64,000 nucleotides of DNA from Gnetum montanum (lineage: Eukaryota > Streptophyta > Gnetopsida > Gnetales > Gnetaceae). A program made the position numbers and the translations under genes. The stretch spans positions 1 through 64,000 of the forward strand of contig MNCI01004075.1 in the NCBI GenBank assembly GCA_015680685.1, in the 5' to 3' direction. Numbering within the stretch: the stretch's first letter is position 1; each line of letters opens with the position of its first letter. Positions 46,780-60,592 of the stretch are shown one piece after another. Below the pieces are notes generated by a model. That model ran no database searches, had not been told where the DNA came from, and saw nothing but the letters and a program-made list of their open reading frames with translations.

Positions 46780-48900
46780 CACTTAACAAATATTTTCATC
46801 AATTTCAAGCTATCAAACATGGTGATGTTCAAGGATCATTTTCCACTATGGATTTTTAATCAAGTCATGCATACAATAACAAGGCACATGTATCACAATT
46901 TCTTGGATGATTATTGTGGATATAAGTAAATACAAATTATTTTAAAGGACTAGTTCAAAAAGACATTCACAAGTCCATAGGGGACTTTTTCATAGAAGAA
47001 TATGTTACTTTGTCTATCCACTAATCCTAATATATTCTAACTCTTACATCTTAGCACACTATATAAGTATATTAACAATGGTATGGAAGCCTTTATGGAT
47101 GAACTATCTTCCTATGAGTCAAGATTTGAGTAAGCATTGGACCTCTTGAAGGAAGTGTACAAGAGGTACGTCGAGATAAATTTAAAATTTAACTATTAGA
47201 GGAGCTATCTCATGGTCGAAGAAGGCATTGTTTTAGGATATTGGATCTCAACAACTAACATTAAAGTAGATTCTAAAAAAATAAAATTAACTTAGTGAAT
47301 CAATAAATGACCTCAAATAGTAGAATATGTGATGTCATTCCTTGGTCATACTTAATACTAAAAGTGCTTCATTAAAAATTTATTCATTAATTTAAAACCA
47401 TTAATTAAACTTAAGAAAAAGGATAAATCCTTTATTTTAATAATAGATTGTAAGAAGACCTTTAAATTCCTTAAGAAAACGCTAGTTGAGACTCTAATTT
47501 TATTGATACTTGCATAGTATAGGCCTTTTAGTGTCATGACTAATGCATCCAACTATATGCTAGAAGTTGTGCTTATATAGTTGGGTGATCAAAAATCTCC
47601 ATACTACATCCAGTATGCAAAATGAAGTATCACATATGAATAATTCAAGTACACCATAAGTGAAAAGGAGTTGATGGTAGTGGTGTATTCATTTCAAAAA
47701 TTTGAGAATTATCTATAAGGCTATGTATTATTTGTAAACATAAATCATAGTAAAATTCAATTTATAATTAACAAGCTAATGATTTACCATTGAATCATTT
47801 TTGGTAATATTGTAATTATTTAACATTACTATGAAAGATAGAAATGCAAAGATAGTTGTTGATTATCTATCTTGATTATGAAGAGATGAAAAGGTTGATG
47901 AAGAACCATTGTTTGGTCAGTTTTTAGATGATTATTTATTTGCAACGGATTACTAAATTTACATTATAGAATAAAAAGTTCCTCCCAAATGTGATAAATT
48001 TAGGACCTAGAATTTCTGTATTAGATTAGGCACTTCATGGAGATAGAAAAAACCCTCTATAAAATCTATGCAGATGCTTTAATTTATTAGTATGTTTTAG
48101 GAAAGAACCAACTAAATGTCCTCTAAGACATGCACAAAGGATCATGTAATAGCCACTATGAAACAAGAATAATGATCACAAAGATTCTCATGGCTACTTA
48201 ATTCTAGTTACCACTATTCAAAAACAAACATTACTTTACCAAATCCTACAAGCACTATAAAAGAGATGGTGAGATCACAACTTATCTTGAGAGACCTCAG
48301 TAATGGATTGAACCACTAGAGTATTTTGATCATGAGGGAATTCATTTTATGATTTCCATCATCCATTCATTGAATGAGAAATTATAAATAATTATTTCTA
48401 TGGATTATTATACAAAGTTGGCTAAATTAGTTGTAGTTATTAATTACACTACAGGAATTGTTACTAAGTTCATTAACAAAAAAAGGGTAAATTGATTTGG
48501 CATGTCATGCATGCCTATTTTAGACAATAAAACATACTTCACTATAGTACCATTCAAAAATATTGTGTAACGCTTTGTCATAGATCATAAGTTAACCACA
48601 TCTTACTACCCTTGGGATATTTACAAGGTTGAAGTTACAAATAGGAAAATATTCTAAATACTCACATGAAGTCTTACTAGATATAAGGAAGGCTAGAATG
48701 CTAAACTCCATAATGTTTTATGGGTGTATAGGTGTACTTGAAAAATTCCTATACGTTACTTTACCTATGAATTTATATATAAAACAATATTAAAACTACC
48801 CATTCAAGATAAAATTTGTACATTGACCACTACATGAGACTTAGATGTGGATCAAAATCTATCATAGAGAATATACCTAATGAACTTAAATGTGCTAGAT
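46780..48900 (+). pseudogene. Ty3/gypsy pol remnant (RT, RNase H, integrase)
   Basis: Plus strand, heavily mutated. RT: FLDDYCGYK at about 46900, KTFTSP then GTF (46960-47000), MEAFMDELSSYESRF around 47075-47125 (the FMDD box is FMDE), YLMVEEGIVLGYWIS near 47205-47250, VEYVMSFLGH near 47330. RNase H: ASNYMLEVVLIQLGD (47547-47590) and TISEKELMVVVYSFQKFENYL (47655-47715, of which the start is TISEKELMVV). Integrase: EYFDHEGIHFMISI (48330) and LWVYRCT near 48720, followed by a PYELVYGKK-like region. The motif set differs from the Tat copies and looks closer to other plant gypsy clades. No LTRs were recognised. Confidence 0.8.
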
Positions 48901-51900
48901 AAAAATTAAATAATAATCCTCATTGATAATGATATGCTAAAAGTCTATAATAAGTATGAGAACAACCTCCAAGTTAGACATCTAAACCTTTAAATAAGAG
49001 AAACAATCGTCTATTAGAACATAAGTGATATAACTTAATGAAAAATATCTCAAAATCTTTAATAAGGAAATTACATTATTGATGAAATTTATAAGTTAGG
49101 TGCAGTGAAAATTTATCACATATCTAACTAATGAAAATTTATACTAGTTAATGTATAAAAAATTAATCCATTCAAGAAGCTTGAAAAAATCACAACTTCA
49201 ACACTTGATATAATCATTATCACTAACTTCATCTTTTGTATCTTCCCTATGAAACTTACTGAGGAGATAGCTATCTTCATTTGAGTTTAAAGCTCTATGA
49301 GATTTTTACCTTTTTATTTTATTATTTTTTGTCATTTTACAACTTCTTTTAACTCTTTAATTATATTCTAGTTTCCATTTCTTAATATTTCCTATTTGTA
49401 ATATACTTTTCTATTTTTTTTGAATATTTTATTTGATGCAATTACATATATTTTTAAGTTTATGTTTATAAAATTGCCAAAAATATACATAAAGTAACTC
49501 CACATTTTAAATTTTTATTCTATGATCTTAAACCATGGAAGGAATAATTATTTATCATAGAGATATCAAAATATCCATCCGTCCATTTCATTAATAAGAA
49601 CTCACTATCATGTGAACAATAGGGTTCTTATCACATTAAAAACTAAAAGTAATGCATGATCATTAGAACTTGAACAAAATTTGTTGATTTCTTGGAATTC
49701 CACCATGAACTTCATTACCCTCATGTTGATGCACTATCACTCATGTGTTATTGTCTTTGGAAAATATGATACAAAAGATTAAAGGTAGTGCTAATACATA
49801 TAAAGAAATAATTATTAATTAACACCTAAGATATCATTCTTGAGGTTTCATTGAAAAGATAGGTGACCAATGTCTAATGGTAAAGTACTTTCAAGAATTT
49901 CATGATCACTTAGGAGAGTTCCATTATGTGATTGGAATGACATGTAATCTAGGTATAAAGGTGCTCTTTTATCTAATGGCCAAGGATCATAACTTGAATA
50001 CTAAAAGTTAACTCATTATTCTAAAAACTTCTAATGCATGTTTTCCATTTCTTTTTTTGTTTTATTGGTAATGTTCTTATGTCACAGTTAGTTGATCTCA
50101 TAGTGGTGGCTTTAGGATGATGTATTATATCTTGAAATTAACCATAGATACCATGATTAAGTTCCTTAGGAATTTATATATTCCATATGTAATGCTTAAA
50201 ATTTGAAATTAAATCATTGGAATACCTCAATGCACCAAGTATAAAATCTTATATTTTAATATTCATCCTTTTGCAAACCATAAAGAATAAATCAATTAGT
50301 AAAATTTATGTAATTATATACCAATAACTATATAGAAAATGTTTATCTACAAGTTATATGATTGAATGATAAGGTCCATCTACAAATCCATAACATGGAT
50401 CTAAAAATATAATATTTTTTGAATCCTTATTTGCAAAAATTCTTTAAAATTCAATGTTTCCATACGAAACTACATTGTAGCATCCACAACATTACCAAGA
50501 CAATGTTCATAATATTGGAAATAATCTTGATGCCATCTAGAACGAGTTAAAGGATTGAGTCCACACTACAAAGCACATTGTTAGTATTTCTAGAATGTTT
50601 ACCCATATATATTTTTATTTATAGTTAACCATAAAATTCATAAATTACTCATAAATGTTTGGTTTTCTCTTAATAGTGGTATTTCTGTAAGGTTTCTATC
50701 ATCAAAGATTAGAATAATTATAAGGTTGATACTAACTTAAACTAGCCATCAAAAACTATTTGGTAGAATATCTCATCTATCCAGGAAAATCCTCACATAT
50801 GACAAGATCAATTATTGCATTAGAAACCCTCATGCATATCTATTTTAAACTATTTTTTTATGTTATGGTAAGTATCAATCTTATAGCTACCCTAAGGACT
50901 TCACTCACTTTAACACTATAAATAATGCATGATAGTAGCTAAACATTAATCCCTAAGTCAACATGTTTAGTATTCAAACCCCACAATTATTACCTATTAT
51001 CAAAAAGTTACATATTAGTGGCCTTCCAAGATTATGTCAATTTATGTTATCTTAAATAACTACTCAAGCATTCTGACATGTTGAAAATGTCTATAGATAA
51101 AAAAAATGTCCAACAATTATTACCATTTGCATGCATCATTTTAGCTTGACTCCATGATAAATGAACCAATTCAAAAAATGCACAAGACTTGTATAATAAG
51201 TTTCATTGTGTTTCTAGATCCATCATGACCTATATCCCTACATATGAAATTGTTACCACCATTAAGAGGAGATGATGTAGTGGAAAGATATACCAAAATG
51301 CAAGATAGAATATCACTAAAATAGTAAATTACAATAAGAGATAACAAACCAATATTAGATCAAAAACACATATAATATGATTAAATCATGAATGAAAAAT
51401 TATAGTAAAAGGGAAAGAAAGTATTAGAAGGTAAGATTCATATTAAAATTGATGAAATTAAGAATATTTTCTGTAGTTTTATAGATCACCTATACACAAA
51501 GCCTCATCAAGGAAGAAAAAGTTTAAATTTAGAGATCACCAAGAGATCTACCAAGCATAGTTAAAGGAAATAGATTAAAATACAAAGTGCAATGCATAAT
51601 TAATGCCAAGAGAGTTAGCATTACCAAGTAGTTATAAACCTAAAATATAAGGTTTGTGAAATATTAGAAATAAATAATTAATAATATATTTTCTAAAAAT
51701 TAACTAACATCTATTCAAAAAAGGATTTAAGGTTAATCAATGGATTAAGGTTACCAAGAGAGTACTAGAATAAGTCCATATGTCAAAGAATGGGTTTCAA
51801 CATAAAATAAAAATAACTAGAATAATATGAAAGTTTTATTTAACAGGTCTCATACCCATATCCTTACTTTATTCCAAAATCTTAGAATAAAATGAAATAT

Positions 51901-52290
51901 GAAAATACAAGAAAAGATAAATAAAATATTTTTAATGGAACATAATAATCCTCCAAACTATTCCTTCATAAGAGGAAACAAAGATTAGTAAATACTATGA
52001 AATAATAATGAAGAAGAGAAATACAAAATAAGAATTTTTGAAAATAGGTGACAAGAGTAAAGTCTAAGTTGCAAACATTATGAGACATGAGACATACATA
52101 CTCACTAACATATTTAAGAATCAAGCCTTACAAATAGATAAGAGGTTATTTTAAGATACATTATACACAAGCTTATAGGCATATACATGATGATGTATTA
52201 ATCATAAAATACCAAAATTACTACATAAGGGATTAATGTTTCAAACCTCACAAGAGATAATTAAAATATACTAGAATAGACTAATAGTAA
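48901..52290. other. AT-rich stretch, no recognised feature
   Basis: No coding motif, clear tandem array or LTR could be seen on either strand. The 3' part of the gypsy remnant may lie in the first few hundred bases. Confidence 0.5.
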
Positions 52291-54250
52291 TATATAATAT
52301 TTTATTAATATAATATATTAAATTATATCCTTATGCTAAGGAACTAAGAGTCATCATCATATCCTACTCTTGTCCCAACAAAATGTAGTTAGATACATGA
52401 GGTTTTTCTTTCATCATTTGCCTCTATGAATAGGTAGATATATTTTATTTGTATTTTATTCAAATCATCATCGATCATCTTTTCCATTTCTTCTTTAATT
52501 TTTCTTTTAGTGAATTTCCTAGAACAATGATGTAGTAATCTTTATTTATAAACTAATTCTCTTATCTTCATTACACATATCTAAATCATCTAATCCATTA
52601 TTCTTATAGCTTACCTAAAATAGAAGACACTTAAAATATTCTTTTGATGTTTATGTTATGTAGCTTATCTCTTCTAGTAATATCTAACATCCATCAAAGC
52701 ATTTGCATTTCTAACACACTAACATGTTATTGATGCCTCTTTTATCCTCCCTAAAATTTAGTGTCACATAAGATAAAATGCATAATTTTTTTCATGTCAA
52801 ATTTTTTCTTTAATTTTATTACCATTCCTTTACCACATAGAATGCTACTAGACTATCTCCATTTTGACTATCCTACCTGAATTCTATTTCTTATATCTTT
52901 ATCAATTTTATCATTTGATTATCGAATTAACTAGAAATCTTTACAAGAAGAGATATCTTCCTTAAAGAGTCACTTTTATTTCACCACTCTTTATGCTATT
53001 AAAATTACATTATGTATACTATGTCTTAATTTTGCTAATTTTTAAGCCTTTTGATTATAGGTCATGTCTTTAATTCTTCATTTTAAAAGCAATATATTCT
53101 CTACGTGTATCTAGAAATGAAATATCATCTACAAATAGCATAAACCAAGGGATTTCATCTTCTATTTCTATTATTAATTCATTCATTATAATGACAAATA
53201 AGTACAGGATAAGTGCAAACCATTGATGTGGACCTACTATGAAAAAAAAATTAGATGTTGTTGCATTTGATGTTCTAACTTTAGTGGTAGCTTCTTCATA
53301 GTCTTGATTTATTTTAATATATTTTTTAGTGATGTTTTTCATTTGTAGATATTTGCTATGTTTCTTAATTTCTCCATTAATTCTTGTATCAAGAAAATAA
53401 ACTTTCTAGTATATCACCTTGTCAAAAATATAAATTAAGTTTTGTTACTATTGATTTATGTCTAAGATACTTCTCTATGATGCTCTTTTAAAGCTTCATA
53501 GTATGACTCATTAGCTTGATTCATCTATAGTTTACATAATTTTATGTCTCTGTTACCTTTGTAAATGGGAAGAACAAATATTTTTTACTAATTTTTGGGC
53601 ATTTTTCTATCCTTAAAAATTTTTTAAATATTTTTTTCAACCAAGAAAATACTATATCTCCTAATGCTTTCCAGGCTTTTATAGGAATCTTATCTAGTCC
53701 AACAATGTTTCCATTTTTCATTTTTCATAAGGTGTCTTCTTCTTAGAGAAGGAAAATTCATTAGATAAATTAAAATTTTATTCTTATTTTTGGATGTCTT
53801 CTCTTATAAATTTATTATTTAATAATTATTAAAGTAATTTTTCTAACTATATTTTCCTTGAACAAAATTCTTTCATCTACTTGATTTATTTGACATTATC
53901 AATATTCTTAAATTTCATGTATTTTATTTTTATAAAATTATATATATATACTTTTTTATTCCTAATTTCTCATAAAAGTTAATGAAAATATTCTGTTTTT
54001 CTTTGGCTACTATAATAGTTCCCTCCTTTAACATTTTATATGTTAACCTGATTTCTTCACTAATACTTTATTAACATTCTTTGAGGAATTTTTTCTTATT
54101 TCGGATAGCAAGTTACATTTCATCATTCCACCACTATGTCTTTTTTGAAATGTTTCTTTCTTTTTACTTCAATCAAAATGTTTGTTCCAATTCTTTGAAT
54201 GTAAATATTTATTTACGATGAAACTAAATTTGTAGAGAAATTCTAATTCT
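52290..54250 (-). pseudogene. RTE-like LINE (non-LTR retrotransposon) remnant
   Basis: Minus strand. In order: KKTWWNDEM-like segment near 54140, IVGLDKIPIKAWKALGD (53715-53665), then the RT core at 53300-53100 with TTKVRTSNATTSNFFFIVG, PHQWFALILYLFVIIMNEL (normally HQGSALSP) and PWFMLFVDDISFLD, in which the catalytic F(A/V)DD is kept. Downstream follow VLEMQMLWWMLDITRRDKL-like and GKGMVIKLKKKFD-like segments, matching the 3' domain of plant RTE-type elements. Stops and frameshifts throughout. A 90-codon piece (53342-53070) stays open. The 5' end is cut by the LTR at 54258. Confidence 0.85.
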
Positions 54251-54257
54251 AGTTCCT

Positions 54258-56252
54258 ATAGCATCTAAAAACGTTAGTGGTTGGAACATTTAGAGGTTGT
54301 CATGTGCACAGCCTAACCCCAAGTCCATGGGAGGGTGATGATAGGGAAGATGGAAATAGGGTGCCTTGAGCGATCTAGTTGATGAATCAAGGACTTATGT
54401 GGTGTCCAATAAGTATTTGTAGATAATGATTTTAAATCATCCCATATAGGAGTTTGGAATAAGTGGGAACACAATATGCATAAAAATGGGAGAGTATTAA
54501 CATGCATGCATTATGGTAGTAGAAATAAATAGGTATGCTAAAAATTTGAAATATGTGCTGTAGCAAAATAAAATAAGAGTGTAAGTGAAGAAATGCACCA
54601 CCACAAGATTGGGGGTTGTGACTTTTAATTGAATGATGTGTACAATTGGTGTGCAGTGTAGATGGGAACAGTTGGGTAGTGAGGCAATATGATCATAGTC
54701 TCTAGAGTGCTATAGATGTGGTGTTGATAGACATAGAGGAGTTGATGCTTGCTAGTCTAAGAGTTGCTATGCTGTGCATGTGTAGGTGTCATGTTTAGGT
54801 GCACAAGTGGAACAAGGATTTGGAAGGTTCTAATGTTGAGATTTGTCTCTCATCAAATTTTTTGTTTACCAATCTTCTACCAAATCTAACTACAAAAGCC
54901 AACCCTTAGACTATTGATTACTGAGGTATTTATAGAGCCAAGGTTGGGGTGGAGGCATGGTTTGGACGCCATCTATCTTGGGCTCCACATAGCATGAATG
55001 TGGATGTGTCATGCTAATGTGCTACGTTGCAGTGCTACACTCGGTGGGAGAAGAACAGGGATTGAAAATTTGCCAAACCATGATCGTATGACCCAAACTG
55101 CATGTGCCAAGACCTAAAAGACTACCTTGTTTTTCCAAAATGCGTATAACAAATGCAAATTGGAGCCTACACTTTGGGACTATGTTTTTCCTCCTCTTTC
55201 AAGTAGGGTCAAGCCTAAGGACAATTTCAGGGACAATTTCAGGGACCAACAGGGGATGAAAAAATAAAATAGACTACTCACATTTGCTATCAAAGAGATG
55301 TTGGAGTAGGAATGAAGGTTGATTATGAGCTTTGGGCACTCTTGGAAGGCATTCAAAGACATTTTCCAAGTGCTACACTATCTACACTACCCAGCATAAT
55401 GAAGCGTGGTGTGAACACTTAGAAAGTATTGCAGTTTTGGCCTGCTATGCTATTTACACTACATAGTGTAGTAGAGCATAGCAATCATTTTCCATGAATT
55501 TTGTCAAAAAAACTAAAGATGTCACTTTGGGATTTAGCAAGGCAAGCAAATTCAGCAACTAGCCAGTACATCTTTCATGTTGAGAGTGCTTGATATCTCC
55601 TAGTTTCATTCTAGGCAACTTTTGGCACTAGCACCTCTACTACATTTTGCCATGCTACACATCGTAGCATAGTGTAACACCTTATTTTGAGAAAATTTTA
55701 ACATAATTCATCATGCTTTTCCATGGGACCTTGATCATGTTAGCCTTGGAGGTCAAAGACTTGCCAAATGCACCTTCTATGTCTAGTTCAACACTCAGGA
55801 AAATTTTAGCCCTGCATGGCTTCCTATGCTATCTACACTGTGCAACATAGTGGAGCATAACAAGTTCAAACATAGAAAATTTGCCAAACTATTTTGTCCA
55901 TCTTGAACATTTTTGGCAACTCGTAGCCTAGCATTAAGGTGGACTAGCAACCAGGACATGTGTCAAGTTGGGCAAGCTAGAGAAAATAGAGATAGAAAAT
56001 TTGCCAAATTTTTTAATCCACACTTAGTGTTCCTTTTGTGAAAACTGGCCTTGAAAATGGATGCTACACTAGCTATGCTGAGGAGTATAGCAGACAAGCT
56101 CAGAAAATGCTTTGTAGACATTAGGACTTCCAGGGTGCCATGCTTTCTATGAGGCCCAACATGACACCATAGTTGGAGAAATTTTGATTAGGTCTCAATG
56201 CTTGAACAAATCTAATGTCGAGTCACAAGGGCCCAAAATTGATGGTGTTTCA
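54258..56252 (-). mobile_element. LTR C, same family as LTRs A and B
   Basis: About 2.0 kb, starting with ATCTAAAAACGTTAGTGG and ending GCCCAAAATTGATGGTGTTTCA, both shared with LTR A. The right half repeats GCTATGCTATCTACACT-type blocks. It is bounded by LINE sequence on the left and by gene X copy 3 on the right, with no polypurine tract on the right. A very weak primer-binding-site-like TTCTAG lies at its left. It could be a solo LTR or the 5' LTR of an element whose interior is displaced. Confidence 0.65.
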
Positions 56253-58900
56253 CAAATGACTAAGGCATAGAAAAGCATAGTTTGTATCAATTTTGGATGA
56301 AACCTATTGCAAAAAACCAATAGTGTTCTTTTCCATCTCATGCATGAATTTTATTTTGTCTAGGACCTTTTTCCATAGTTTCATGCAAAACTTAGATACA
56401 AGAGCCTTTGTTATTGGCTCAGTAATTATGATAAGCATAGCAATTGTTGGATAAGTAAGAACTCTAAAATCAAACATAAAACTATAAGAAATAACAAGTA
56501 GAGCATAAGTATACCTATGCTCTACACTTTCTTCTCATGATCGTTTTCATCATCATTGGGGATTTTGATTAGGAGTTCCCCAGGAACTGACCCATTGAAC
56601 AAGGCATCAATATCACCCATATTTTGTTGCAAGAGTGCCTCCTCTACACACCTCTACTTTTCCTTTTCCATAGTCCTACACCTTTGCTCCTCTTCTTTGG
56701 CACACCTATGTGCCTCTTATTCTTGCCTTTGTTCTTCTTCTATAGTGGTAACTTGGGCTATCAAGTTCCACCATTGATATGTAGCCATAAACCATTAGAT
56801 AAATTAACATGAATAGCCTTATAACAAAAACATTAAAAAAATAGCCACATGAAAAGCAGAAATACTTGAAGAATACCTAGAACTTCGTGGTCCAAGTGGG
56901 ATCTTCGAGACAATCTTTTATTTGAAGGATGGCTTTGTTGCTAGTGGTGCTTCTTCTATAGGCCTCTTTAGGCTAGCCTTAGCTGCTTTAGTAGCTCTGT
57001 CACATAATTGTTGGGCCCTAGTAATGTTTTCTAGAAACGTAAGAGGTACCTTACTTGTGCTATTAAGGAATTCACACCAATTGACATTAAGATCCTTGGT
57101 GGTCATAGATAGTGAATATTTCATATCCTTCAATTGGTTTTGGGCCCTCAAGGTTGGATAAAGATGCTTTATCCAGGGCCTAGAGTGTTTTCGCGGGTTT
57201 TGGCACACCCATGATCCACCTCTCCTCATCACCAAAAATTCTACAAACCTCTATAAGTATCCTAAAAAAAAATGCATCGTGCATGTGGACTATTTTGAAA
57301 GAGTTTACATGAATTTCAAGGATTTTCTCTTTGAGGCTTGTAGCTAAGGAAATAGCCTAGTTAAAATGAGTCACCTCTATCATAACTTTCTTGAAAATCC
57401 ATCCTCATGCAACATCAATCACCTTCTTTTGTGACAAAAATTTAGGAAATATCCTAGATCTAAATAAGGAATAAGACTCTTTTACATCATGATTTGTAAA
57501 GCTACTACAAGTAAGACTCGAGTGGCCCTTAGTAGCACCAAGCCATTCCTCAGCTTCTACACAGTGGCCTACCTCTTTCATTGTTTTGGTGGCAACTGAT
57601 ATCTCATTAGAGGGAACACCAAATAAGTTGTGGAAGGTAGATGTACTAATGGTAATAGCAATGGATAGGCCTTGTACTGTGGTGTAGAATACATCAACTT
57701 TTTCATCAAAAGAGTTGATGATGTTTAGCATCTCTATAGAAGGTATGACAAGATTAGATGCCATGAAGATCTGAAGCAAACTTGCACAAGAAATGTTTTC
57801 TTAAATGTCTTTAGATGCATTCTCCCTTAGCCATTCCTATGCTGGTTCCACCTCACTAAACTTTACAATGAGATTCTCTATAGAATGTCCAACGAGGGGT
57901 ATGATAACATCTATAGGAATGCAAGGTCTTATACATAAAAGACAAGTGTTAGGTATCAATACAATTATGTTTTGGCCATAAAAATATTTTATCCTAATCA
58001 ACTATAAAGCCTTTAGCATAATAATGTACTTGATTTCTCACTCTTATTCTTCTTGCTTGAAGAAGCTTTTGAGAGGTTCCAGTAGTAATATCCATATCTT
58101 TGATATCCTTAGTGGCTACCCACCAACTATGTGCTATTTTGGCAGCCACAAACTTCTTGGAAATACGGTCAACTTTAGTTGGGTATTCATCAAACTCCCC
58201 TATTAGCTATTCAAAAATGACATATGTAATCTTGGGGCCCTTGGTGAATTTGATTAATTTAGTATTGACTATAGCCAAGGTTTGATCATTGATCATACAC
58301 CTACAAGATATGTGTGAAACCAACAGGTTAGTAGAGAGAAGACCAAAATACAAAAACCTTAACAACCATGCTTACCCCTATAATTGGTACACAATTCATA
58401 GAGGATTTTAGAATAAAGAATGGAATCTTTGCAACACCATTAGAGTATTATTCATGTTGTATCATGAATACTCTAGCATGCTCCAGATATTTGAAAGGTA
58501 CTGTGGACTGATGAAATCCGAAAATTCTCCTACTATTCAGATCTCTGGTCCATTGATTATAAATCAAGCAAGAAAGAATGTGGACCCAGGAAACAAAGTC
58601 CCCATGATGATTGTAGCCATATTGTTAGACAACATCATCACACTAAAGTGCTGGAGAAGGTAGGCAAGGAAATCCCTTGGCCCTAGGTGGAACCATGCTA
58701 ACATCTTCTCCAATGACAAGTAAAGAAGAGGAGTATGGTCTGTAGGCTAACTAAGATAGAAAAAAATTCCAAGGAGCTCAATCACAATGAGCATTGGCTT
58801 CATCAAGACCCTATAGGGAAAAAAGAATAAAAAATACAACATTAACACAACATTTCAAAACTTAGAATTTCTTAACAAATTTTACACATCATAGTTGGGG
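56253..58900 (-). pseudogene. Antisense-type gene X, copy 3 (inverted, truncated)
   Basis: Minus strand, collinear with copy 2. Best-preserved frames: 57779-57405 with EMLNIINSFDEKVDVF, EEWLGATKGHSSLTCSSF; 57235-56918 with RPWIKHLYPTLRAQNQ and SLSMTTKDLN, then PLTFLENITRAQQL; and the charged segment 56780-56540 (EEEQRQE and KEEEQRCRTMEKEKQR) followed by LIKIPNDDENDHEK. It stops at 56253 within the exon encoding FCMKLWKKVLDKIKFMHEM, so the C-terminal exons present in copies 1 and 2 are missing. This copy has the longest uninterrupted frames of the three, which makes it the best template for a family profile. Confidence 0.7.
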
Positions 58901-60592
58901 CTAAAATTAGCTTCCATAAAAGGCTCTAGGATGTTGGTTTAAATTTTCTTAAGAAAATTCATTGAAAATGAATATATTATTACAACCTCTCATTATGCCT
59001 TAGTTCAAAACATGCATTAATTTAGAAAAAGCATCAAAACATAGAAAAAGTGACCATAATAGGCATAAATAAGAAGAAACTTACTACAAATAGTAAAAAG
59101 CTCATTTCTTTAAAAAACATACAAAAAATTTACAATTTATAAATAGAAGAATTCCTAGAAGCATGGAGGTTGAAAATTCCAACTATAACAACCACATCCA
59201 TCCTTAAATAGGTAAAGTGCTACAACCAAATTTAGACCAATTAACATAGCCTTATTACAAAATTCATAAAAAATCATATTAGCCCTAATTTCAATGATTC
59301 CACAATGGAAGGAACCCTAAAAATAGGAACTTTATAGCCATGATCGTTGCAACTAGAAACATGTAACCATTTTTACATAAAACATAATAAGAAATACAAA
59401 AACATAGTTGTCACCATCAACCACCATTTGTGCAAGGTTAGAAAAAATTTTACTAAAAATTTATTTAGGCTCCAAATGGACTCATTCTACCACTATTTGA
59501 ATGCACCCATACATAATCAAAATTCAAAACTCTATCCATATTTTCAAAAAAAAATTATTAATTTTGATGAAAATATGAAAAAGGGCACAAACCCCTAATT
59601 GCACAACCAAACTAAAATAGCCATAACTTTATCAATATAACTCCAAACTCCAAATTAAACAGGACCATAGCCATTACAAACCTTTAACACAATAATAAAA
59701 ACTCAAAAAATTAAATTTTCCAAAACGTAAGCCATTCTTTTGATAACAGATACACAACAAAACTTGCTTTTTTGAAACAAAAAGCATAAAAAAAACACAA
59801 ATTTGGCATTATGTAGCCATAGTTTATAACAAAAATAGCCAAATCAACATCAACCAATCAAAAAATACACCAAAATAAGGGGTAGGATACCATTATAATT
59901 TAATTTTAATGTGTCCTTGTCCCTAAATCTAAGTGAAATTGCTTCAACATGAGATTTTAGAAAAAGCACTTGAAAAAGCAAGCCTAGTTTTAAAACTCTT
60001 ATTTACCAAGGTGAAAATAGCAAAATAACTCTAGATCCACATGAAAACAGCCAAAATATGACATAGGATTTTGCTAAAATTTAATTTTATCAACTTCGTT
60101 TGACTAGATTTGAGAAACATATCTTGTTACCACCTATAGCAAACAACAAAAATGGTTAGAACACTATGAGAAAGGCAAAGAATGGCCTACTTTGGAACTG
60201 ATGAGGAGGTTGCATGGATGGAAATGACGTTGGGAAAGGTAGAGATCCTTTTGGTTGCCTCATCTAACACTTGGATTTGTGGATTCTTGTTGTTTTGCTT
60301 CATGATGATGCTTAACATCGGAAGAAGGCTTGAGTTCTAAAGAGGGTAGAGCCTCAACGCTAGCCAAGAGAGAGAGGAGAAGCTTCAACACTAAGATTCC
60401 ACAAGATCAGGTATAGAAATGGATGCCATGGCTCTCATCCACTACATTGGTTAATGAAATAATGGTTTTTGATGATTTTTTGTCTGTTTTAACATTAAAA
60501 AATCTTGAAAACCTAAAGTTTCCATCCCAAATCCCTACTTGCTAATTTTGTGTATGGAAACTCCACATAAACTAAAGTCTAAAGTGGGGAGC
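58901..60592 (+). mobile_element. Inverted copy of LTR D
   Basis: About 1.69 kb, reverse complement of 34662-36412 at roughly 75-80% by eye over sampled parts. The junction to copy 3 of X reads CATAGTTGGGGCTAAAA, the degraded counterpart of the polypurine tract at 36413. The outer end stops at CACTTTAGACTTTAG-type sequence (60570-60585). It is the 3' LTR of a plus-strand element of which only X and this LTR remain. Confidence 0.65.
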
